DNA of 63,146 nt, from positions 1 to 63,146 of the forward strand of contig CATKHK010000141.1 of assembly GCA_949751835.1 (NCBI GenBank), in the 5' to 3' direction. Shown one piece after another: positions 55,498 to 63,146 of this stretch (position 1 is the stretch's first letter; every line of letters starts with the position of its first letter). The notes beneath the pieces were generated by a model, which was not told the origin of the DNA, did not search any database, and saw only the letters and a list, made by a program, of their open reading frames with translations. The position numbers were made by a program, and so were the translations under genes. This DNA is from Blepharisma japonicum. Lineage: Eukaryota; Ciliophora; Heterotrichea; Heterotrichida; Blepharismidae.

Positions 55498-55656
55498 ATG
55501 GAGTACGAATTGTATTTCCTGCTAAATGTATTAGGAGCAGTGGTAGTGGTTTTGATTATTGGATACCATTTCTTGTGCCTTGATGAAGACGAATTGGATG
55601 AGAAAGCAAAAACAAAACAACTCTTGAAACCTAAAGACAAAGTTAAAGAAAATTAA
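55498..55656 (+). CDS. Tiny single-pass membrane protein (52 residues)
   Basis: MEYELYFLLNVLGAVVVVLI starts the protein: one membrane helix (about residues 5-28) followed by a charged tail rich in Asp, Glu and Lys (LDEDELDEKAKTKQLL). It starts at an ATG closely preceded by TTATAAA and ATATAA elements, like known genes here, and ends with TAA. The helix-then-acidic pattern recalls the first helix of cornichon-type cargo receptors or small ER subunits such as OST4, but it is too short to assign. Being shorter than usual gene-finder cut-offs, it is easily overlooked. Confidence 0.5.
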   Translation: MEYELYFLLNVLGAVVVVLIIGYHFLCLDEDELDEKAKTKQLLKPKDKVKEN

Positions 55657-56414
55657 AATAAAAATCTGATTTGAAATCATAATTCTAAGTTTTGTTTAGT
55701 AATCGAATATGAGTTATTTTTTTTGGGATTGATAATGATGAATGCTCTATTCAATTGAGCAAGAAAAGTTCTTTACTGCTTCAACACAATAAATATTAGA
55801 AGATTAATAGGGAATTCTTGAGGTCATGCAATTAGCGTTTTGTATAAAAGAGATTTTAGCTATTAAATCAGCTATTTCAAAAACCGGATTGTAATTTTCA
55901 GTAAGATATTAAAATCAGAAATTTGCTTAGCATTGTGAGTTTAAGCCAAATTTGCATTAGTCAATGAATCATACTCTATCTAATTTAAATTTATAGTTGC
56001 AATTAAGTAACTTTGCATAAACTAGCTGGAAAAAGATCTTGTTTTAAAGTCTCATGCTGCTTTGATATAAAAAATTGAAATCAGGAATTTCTTAGTTGGG
56101 GATAATTTGATTCGATAAATTATCCTTTAAAATCAGCAATTGAATAAATTTATTTCTAGCTCTTTAAATAATTTAATAAGTTAGCTATGCTGCTTATTTT
56201 TAGCTTCTAGCATGCAAAGAACTTAAATTGTCAGATTAAGTAAGTAAATAGAGATTGGAATTGATGTGCATAAAAAATGATTAAAAAATATTATGGTTCT
56301 TGTCAAATTTTGTTATTTCAATTTCGACAACAATTAAAACATAAAGCTTTAAGCAGCGGAAATAGGAATTTAAGCATGATAAGAAATCTTAAAAATATAA
56401 TCTTTTTATAATTT
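55657..56414. other. Intergenic, no feature seen
   Basis: About 760 bp of AT-rich DNA. No coherent frame on either strand, and no RNA gene recognised. Confidence 0.5.
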
Positions 56415-59147
56415 ATGAAAGAAGAGTGCAAAAAGTCTTTAAAAGAATTCAACTTTGAAATTACGTTGAATCAAAGAGTATTCGCAAAAAACTGCTGACT
56501 GCAAAACATCTGTTTCAAAAAGCTTCTCTGTCCTAAAGAAAAGCAAAAAATTTTGCCAATTATCAATAAAATCAAGATCTTTGAGAATGCGTTGCAAACT
56601 ATTTCAAATCTAAACCATGACCTCAATAAAAGAAATTTCAATTATACTGAAAAAACAATTATAAGTAATTTCTACGATCAAAAGTCAAAAATTGAAAAAA
56701 ATCTCATGATCGATACCTTTAAAAATAAATATCACAATTGCCCATCAAATCAGCCACTCAATTTAGAAGCTTGTGCAATACCGACAACTCTAATTGACAT
56801 TAAATTAGCAAAAAAGATTGTTTCGGACTTAAAAAATTGAAAAGCATTTCATATATTTAAGAAATCATATTTTAACAAAATAAACTTTTCAGAATTAAGA
56901 AACATCACAACGCATCTCCAATGCTTCTCATCTGTAGAGTTTCAAGACAATTTACATAAAATAATGCTTTTATCGAGAGAACATGATGACATTTCTTTAG
57001 CCTCAAGCAATGCTGCAACAATTCTAAAATTGACAGGATTTTCATTTAATTGCCGGTTTTTGCAAGGGATCAAGATTCCTTTTGCTGACTTAACTCGTGG
57101 AGCTTTTATTTATACTGACTTCTCGAATTGTGATTTATCATACACAGACTTTCTCCCATCATTAATAGCTTCATCCAATTTTAGTAATTCGAAGGTTCAG
57201 AGCCAGGCTCCTTTCGAAGCATTATTCCTTTCCTCATCAGAAAAAATTTTAGAGGTAATAATTTCCAAATGTAATAAATATTTTGTTACAATTAGTGAGC
57301 CAGAGAAATTAGATGACGAAGACGAGCTATATGTTAAAAATTTTAAAATTTTTTCTATGCAGACAATGGCACAAATAAGTAACCTTGGATTATGGGTCCA
57401 GAAGAGCTACGAAACCATTACAAAGTTCTCTTCTGATTCAAATTTGCTTTTTATAAATATAAGAGATCCAGTTAACTCAGAAGTCAGAGTGTGAAATTTT
57501 AATAAAAATACTGTTGAAAAATTAAATATTGAGTCCTCACCAATATCATCCAAGATATTAGCAATAAATGAAGAAATGCTAGCATATTATTATTCAGATT
57601 ACATTTTTATAAAAAAACTACCTTCTCTGCAACAGATTGAAAAAATACTTATGCTCCATGGTCTACTCCTAGATAGAATTATTTTTTCATCACGCTCTGA
57701 ATACCTTATATGAAGCGCAGTTGGAAAAATCACAATTTGGTCAACAAAATCAATATCATTATATAAAACTATTACAATTTTATCAGGAAGACCTTTCTCT
57801 TTGGAAGGTAATTTCCTTGTAATCGAAAAAAATAACTATATGTATCAAATTTGAAACATTGAAAAAGAAGAGCCCTTTTTACAATTTAAAGCTATTCAAA
57901 TGAGCTATTGTACAATACCCTCGAGTGGCAAACATTTACTTATTTTCTCTCCTCAAAAATTCGGGCTTATTGAAATTGAAAATCAACGCATGGCGATATT
58001 ACACTTTAGAAATGGTAATTTGCAATATAAAAATAATAAAATCATGGGAAGGGTATATGACTCAGGAATTATATCAGGGTGTAAAGCAACCAAACCTTTC
58101 AAAAATTTGCATTATAATTTAAAGCTGGATTTCAATGAAAATGATGCATTTAATTCAGTTTCATCAAATATCACTGCTTGTGGACAAATACTTGTTATTT
58201 TTTCTGCCTATTATGGGAAAATAAAATTGTGAAATGCAAAAGAGAGAAACTGGTGAATTGATTATGATGTTTCTAAATTTAATGCTAGGCATTATGAACT
58301 TTCCGGAAATTTAATTGCATGCATAGGTACAGAAATAAACCAATCTGGAATTATGGATAGTATCAAAATTATTGATGTAAAAGAAGGAAAGATTATAAAG
58401 ACCATTCAAACAAGCATTGATTGCATAAAAGTGAAAATTTCAAGTTGTTTGGGGGAAATTTGTGTTATATCCAGACAAGAAAACTTTTATTTATTTAGTA
58501 TAGACTCAGGGTGCTTAATTCAATTTCTGGAAATAAATGATGGTGAAGATGAAGATTTCAAAATTTATTTTTCATCGTTTGTTAATGATATGTTTATTTT
58601 TTATACTTCTTATGAGTCTTTGGTTATATGAGATAGAAAGAGTAGCAATATTGCAGACTGCAAAATTTATAAGATAAGAAATTTAAGAAATGAAATGATT
58701 GGATCTATCAGTGGTAATTGGCTAGGCTTTCCAAATGTTCTAAATAATTCAGCAATCTACCTTTTTAACTGAAAAGAAAAAAACCTAAAGAAATTACTTT
58801 ATAAAGAAAACTCGAAAAATTATTTATATACAAAAATATGCTTTTCAATCTGCGAAAATTACTTAGCAAGCACTGACAGAAATGAAATAATTATATGAGA
58901 TATAAAGAAAGGAATTCAAATTGCCAAAACAGGAAGGATTTTTGAGTGAATTGAAGGAATAATTTGGGCACCCTGTGGAAAATATTTAATTTCTATTATT
59001 CCAGCTGAATCATTTCAATTATGAAGTATAGATGATACAATCAAAGAATATAACGAAAGAATAATGAATGAGAAAAATGAAAGCTTCATAGTGAACTTAA
59101 AATTAGGATGGACTACAGCTAATAATGAAGATATATCGTTTATATAA
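56415..59147 (+). CDS. Pentapeptide-repeat / WD40-like protein
   Basis: 910 residues in a single frame that needs about fifteen TGA codons read as Trp, the highest Trp-TGA density in the window. Residues about 1-180 are helical with no motif. Residues about 190-255 are pentapeptide-like repeats (GIKIPFADLTRGAFIYTDFS then NCDLSYTDF). The rest (about 290-905) is a run of degenerate WD40-like blades, visible as hydrophobic strands ending in a W codon (VWNFNK, YLIWSAVGKITIWS, IWDIKK). In ciliates this pentapeptide-then-WD40 order is usually preceded by a large NACHT-type P-loop NTPase domain; here no Walker A is seen upstream, so the protein lacks it. Possibly an inactive or shortened member of that family. 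Confidence 0.7.
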
Positions 59148-61020
59148 AAACTATTATGGACGGTTAAATTTAATTGAAATTAAAATACAATCTGAAAAAA
59201 TAAATTTTGATAGTAAATTATAAAATTAATTCTTTATTTAGAATTTCTTAATTTAATATTTTGATTAATTACTCTTTCTTTGATGCTTAATAAATAATTA
59301 AATAATTTACATCAAAATATACTTATATATACTTTAAATATAATAATATTTCAAAGGGTATAATTTTACTAGACAAATCCTTTATTTTTATATCATCTTT
59401 CTCAATATCATTATCCTTTCTTATGATTCTTTTATATTTATGAACAGCCAAGGTTAAATTATCTATACTGTCATTTATAGTGTGACCATATTCAATCTCT
59501 TCAATTTCCAATAATTTTTCTTTTATAATTTCTATTTTATTTTTTACTGTTTTTGATTTTTCACGTTCTGCTAATATTCACTGTTAAATCTTCAATAATC
59601 TCTTTTAAAAAACGTTTTCTATGAACAGATTGCAATTATTCATATTTTTAGTCAAATCCTCTGAATTATTAATGCGTGCTTTATATTATTTTGAATGCTT
59701 TTAAATTGTATTGCAAGGTTTTGACTTTCAGATGACTCTTCCTTAGTTTATTGTTTAATCATTAAATTCTTTTCTTAATCTCTCATTTTCTATTGTTTTT
59801 GCTTCAAGTTAACTAAATTGATCTTTAATTTTTTATAGGTTGATTTTCAGTTAAGAGACTAATATTTTTCTCTTTAACCTGCTCAACATCAGTTTTTAAT
59901 TCTTTAAATTATCCTTCAGATTAGAATTTTCTTGAGCTATTTGGTTATTTTCTTTTTCAAGTACTTTAATTTTTTTATTTAAAGGATAAAACTCAGTCTC
60001 AGCACACAGTTTTGTACTGTGGAATATATTTATCTGCTCTATAAACTGCATTTTATTATTTTCAAGACTATGGACTTCCTTTAAGAGAAACAAGAATAAA
60101 AGAGGATAAAATGAAAACTAAGAAGAAGTTGAAAAATCGATTTTAACACCATTCATCATCTAATGAGATGAAAAATCTGAAAAAACCTCTATCTGATAAT
60201 CATAGAAATCCACTTATGACTGTTCTATAACCCTCAAACTCTTTTTATATCATCCAGACTTAATAGATAGAGTTTGCAGTGAGAGAAATTACCAATTTAA
60301 AACAGCCCCAATTGTAAGCCTATTCACCTAAATCTTCTTGGAGCACCTTGCCAAAATTGTCGCCATCATGCTGGGAGAATCAAGATTATAGAGATCTGAT
60401 GCACAGGGTAAGAGTAATAATCTTGGAGAATTAAATTCCAGGTGGCGGAAAGACTTGTGCCTCTAGGCGTCTGACGGACCCATATAAACTTACTGTGTTC
60501 AAAAGAGAATTGTAAAGGCCTAAACTTCTATTATTGGGATTAATTCAGAGTGGTCATTTTTTGCTGAATGAAATTTACAAACATCTAAAATGGTCTAAAT
60601 AGGTGACTGCGACCAAGATTATACTTTCGAGCGGACTCTAAATGAGCATAATTTATGATAAAGTGTAAATATCAGGATGGCAGTATATAAATTATTTGAG
60701 CAGATATATAGCTATGTCTAGTTAAGGAAAGACAAATTTGATGGAAATTTTTTTCTATGAAAATCTATGAAGCAAATCATCAGGCAACCAATATAAGAAT
60801 TTTGATAGCCTAGAATTTTCCAAAGGGATGCTTGCCATTATTAATCCTTGTGATACTCATTTTATACTAATTCAAGTTCAAGCCCTAATCAATTATTCAT
60901 AAATTCTTTATCATCAGAATGCAAATTATTTATTGAATATTTCTGTGTTTAGGATTGTCTAAAAAACGCGATTAATGTACATTTTTTCATATAAATTAGC
61001 TATTTTAATAATAATTGTAA
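59148..61020. other. Region of decayed genes between the WD40 and kelch genes
   Basis: No complete gene. The minus strand 59.3-60.1 kb holds a broken coiled-coil gene (listed). The plus strand around 60.6-60.8 kb reads DYTFERTLNEHNL and, in the next frame, SS-stop-GKTNLM, a very weak echo of a kinesin motor. The rest shows nothing. Confidence 0.45.
59323..60093 (-). pseudogene. Decayed coiled-coil gene
   Basis: Convincing coiled-coil stretches follow each other on the minus strand but jump frame: IKVLEKENNQIAQENSNLKD, then in another frame ELKTDVEQVKEKNISLLTEN, then back to LEAKTIENERLRKEFND, then a third frame with EESSESQNLAIQFKSIQNNI, and finally KIEIIKEKLLEIEEIEYG. Both ends (62- and 65-codon open stretches) are in one phase. 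The region between holds about ten TAA codons in that phase. Indels plus stops fit a pseudogene of a long coiled-coil protein. No intact relative of it is recognised in the window. Confidence 0.5.
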
Positions 61021-62763
61021 ATGAATCAAAAGAAGTGCTTCGAGAAAGGCTGCGAAAATGAAGTTGAGTATAAATGCAAATGCACCTCTCCTGAATCTTT
61101 CTTCTGTGAGCAGCATATCGGAAGGCATATTAAAAATAAAATTTCTGGCAGGGATCATTCATTTGACTCGATTTTTGCAGAGCCTAATGATGAGACAACA
61201 CAAGCTGTTCTTAGATTTCTTATGAAAGAAGATTCAAAGTATAAGAAGCTAAAGAAGTTAATGATAGATTCCTTTAATCGGCGTCGAGCTAATTTAGAAA
61301 AAGATTTAAGACAATACACTGGAAATTTAGATACTTTTTCAGCTAATGTAAAAAATTTAGTTTTAGAAATTTGCAAAGCTAAAAAATCGTTAAAGTCAAA
61401 CCAAGACTCAACTTCAGAGTTATTGACTTTACAGCCTGAAGAAGCTGTAAGCAAAGTAAAATCGATAATCTCAGCCGAAAAGCATTGGTATAATGGTGCA
61501 AAGTTGTTTCACATATACAGTAAAGACGTAGAAAGTTTAATTGCATCTTTCGTTAATAAGAGATTTGAAGCATTTCTTAGTACTATGCAATCCAATAAAG
61601 AAAGCAGTATTGAAGCAAATAATAAAACTATAAATTCGGCTAGGATTAAATTATCAAGCATTGAGGATTCGATTTCTTTAAAAGCAAATGAAAACGGTGA
61701 GAGTTTAAAAGAGCTTCAAAATTTAATAAGATTCAAAATAGAGAATGAGAGTGAGGCAATGTTGCTTAATTCTAAAATCAACTCCATTACTAGTGATATC
61801 AACAGTAAACTCGAAAAAATAGAAAGCCCATTAATTCTTATGAATATTATTAATACCTTAAGACATAAAACAGCTGAACTCTTGAGTAGATCAAACAATC
61901 GAGAATTAGAGATGGATTTCAGAGCAACTTGTTCAGCGTACCAGAGCAATTCTAGCATTTATGATCCACTGCTAGCGCAAGCTTACCAAGATTATCTTAA
62001 TGCTTATCAAAAAAACACATCTCTTTATAATCTTAGAGAGAATAGCGAATTAACTATTTATAACACTGAAACTGAAACCAAAGAAGTCAAAATCTTGCAG
62101 ACTCCAGAACCACTAGACTCACACACTTGCATAACTCAACTTCCAAATGGCAAGCTATTCTGTTTTGGTAATTCACGAATTTCTGGAATTACATTGCTAT
62201 TTGATGTGAATGGTAGAGTCGAAGTGCTGCCATCTGGAACTCCTTGCTATGTCCCATCATGTATCTATTTCAACAACAGCGTCTATTGCTTTGGAGGATT
62301 CAATAAGAATTTTTTAACTCTATCTAGTAGATTTGATTTGGATCAAAACCGATGAATTCAATTAACTCCAATGCCAAAAGCTGATTGATTTTGCAATAGT
62401 ATAATATTTAATGGGAATATTTTGACTTTGGGATTGAATAATAAATATCTTTGGCTATACTCAATTGATATTGACTCTTTCTCGAATATTCCTTATGAGT
62501 TTGGAGGAGGTAGAAGAAAGATCCTGATAAATGCAGAGAGATTGTATTTGATTGAATGCGGCTCTAATGGATCAATCTATGAAAGCGAAATTGGAAGTGA
62601 CACGAACTGGAAAAGAATAGCAGACTCAAAAATCGAACATAATTATACTCAAGTGAATTGTTTATATAACAAAGGAGGAATATACATTGGGGTATGTCCA
62701 GGATCAATGAATTATTACTTCAAGTTTGATTTGAATGAAAAGAGATTGATTAAATTAGACTAG
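61021..62763 (+). CDS. B-box-like zinc finger, coiled coil and kelch-repeat protein
   Basis: 580 residues with two TGA-encoded Trp codons close together (about 445 and 456). The N-terminus has a small Cys/His domain, KKCFEKGCENEVEYKCKC then FFCEQHIGRHIKNK, spaced like a B-box or AN1-like finger. A coiled coil follows (about 80-290). Residues about 350-580 form kelch-type beta-propeller blades with typical phrases LPNGKLFCFGNSRISG, FNNSVYCFGGFNKNF and IFNGNILTLGLNNKYLW; the last blades are weak. The architecture resembles TRIM-like proteins with a kelch propeller in place of a B30.2 domain, but without a RING, so ubiquitin ligase activity is not expected. Such zinc-finger/kelch proteins are abundant in heterotrich and other ciliates. 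Role unknown. Confidence 0.82.
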
Positions 62764-63146
62764 CCATAAAATGTTTAGTTAAAAGTAGTTTTTAATGCTT
62801 TTGAAATATAAATATTGAGGATTATAATAACTTCTACATTATTTTTCCAGTTCATTACACCCATCTTTTTAATTAAGGACAGGGAATAAATTGGAATTGC
62901 TTTCTGATAATGATTTATATCACTTATCTCGGTCCATAAATCTGCATTTTGTTCTTATAGCTGGCTATTGTGCTCTTCAAGGTTATGAATTTTCTCTTAC
63001 AATAAATTTTATTACTAAAGTTGCTTTATTTATTTTCACTTGTCTTGCTTGGCATTCAACTATTTTCTTTTATTTCTTTTCCAATTTTTCAATTTTTCTT
63101 AATATTTATATTCATTAATAATAATCTGCCTCTTTTCTTCAGCTAA
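62764..63146 (-). pseudogene. Coiled-coil gene remnant at the right window edge
   Basis: Reading the minus strand from the last base, one phase stays coherent for about 95 codons: LAEEKRQIIINEYKY, stop, EKLKNWKRNKRK, and later EKIHNLEEHNSQL, stop, EQNADLWTEISDINHYQ. It has about eight in-frame TAA/TAG codons and one TGA but no clear frameshift. The stops lie where Gln would suit a coiled coil. It is either a degraded gene with Gln codons mutated to stops or a fragment read in a different code. It is cut off by the window end and has no usable start. Confidence 0.4.

Noticed and set aside
55498-55656. Assignment of the tiny protein to the cornichon family
   Set aside because: Only the helix-then-acidic pattern is similar; the protein lacks the further membrane helices and the family motif.
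62891-63118. 75-codon hydrophobic plus-strand frame
   Set aside because: Starts at TTG, not ATG, and the opposite strand reads as a coiled coil, so it is a shadow.
59323-63146. Whole-genome UAR=Gln code as in Condylostoma
   Set aside because: Roughly thirty intact genes in this window end at TAA/TAG and never use them internally. Only the decayed-looking segments carry in-frame UAR.

Overview
This window looks like macronuclear DNA of a heterotrich ciliate of the Blepharisma type. Three observations support that. (1) TGA is read as tryptophan: about twenty conserved reading frames run straight through in-frame TGA codons at positions where the family has Trp (DHHC-KWLNNC, PWWP, makorin-type CIRQW), while TAA and TAG end the genes. 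(2) Introns are 15 nt (one is 16 nt), start with GTA, end with AG and have an A at position 10 in all eight cases found. (3) The DNA is AT-rich and gene-dense, with many intergenic gaps of 20-150 bp. The organism name is an inference; the code and the introns are seen directly.

Layout. 1-1.5 kb: a 15-bp tandem repeat at the left edge, then gene-poor DNA. 1.5-9.4 kb: makorin-type RING protein, PH/coiled-coil/TBC RabGAP, TLC-domain membrane protein, coproporphyrinogen oxidase, PWWP-TFIIS chromatin/elongation protein, an N-myristoylated kinase-like protein lacking catalytic residues, and a rhodanese-like protein ending in a CaaX box. A tRNA-Thr(AGU) lies at 9.5 kb. 10-25.4 kb: DHODH-like protein, PP2A scaffold subunit A, COG3, a 2524-residue VPS13, a two-cNBD ion channel and a small EF-hand protein. 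25.4-26.9 kb: gene-poor, with a strand-asymmetric purine-rich block. 26.9-37.7 kb: proline-rich protein, C2HC zinc-finger protein, coiled-coil protein, phosphatidylinositol synthase, FtsX-type permease, DHX37-type helicase, and a Rab C-terminal fragment. 37.7-39.4 kb: a pair of diverged direct repeats. 39.4-59.1 kb: DUF3050/globin-like fusion, DHHC palmitoyltransferase, signal-peptide coiled-coil protein, 2-phosphoglycerate-kinase-like P-loop protein, proteasome RPT4, a beta-repeat protein, WDR82, two coiled-coil or low-complexity proteins, a Cache-HAMP receptor, an MGCS-type acylated protein, a 52-residue membrane protein and a pentapeptide/WD40 protein. 59.1-63.1 kb: B-box/kelch protein flanked by decayed coiled-coil gene remnants.

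There is no operon logic; most genes are single-copy eukaryotic housekeeping genes. Two themes recur. One is membrane traffic and lipids (TBC GAP, COG3, VPS13, PI synthase, Rab fragment, TLC, DHHC). The other is lipid anchoring (two MG-start myristoylation candidates, a CaaX protein, a CC-ending Rab fragment, and a DHHC enzyme). Several recognisable enzyme folds have lost signature residues (kinase, rhodanese, DHODH, channel filter). About half the genes have a TTATAAA-like element within about 20 nt of the ATG, implying very short 5' leaders.
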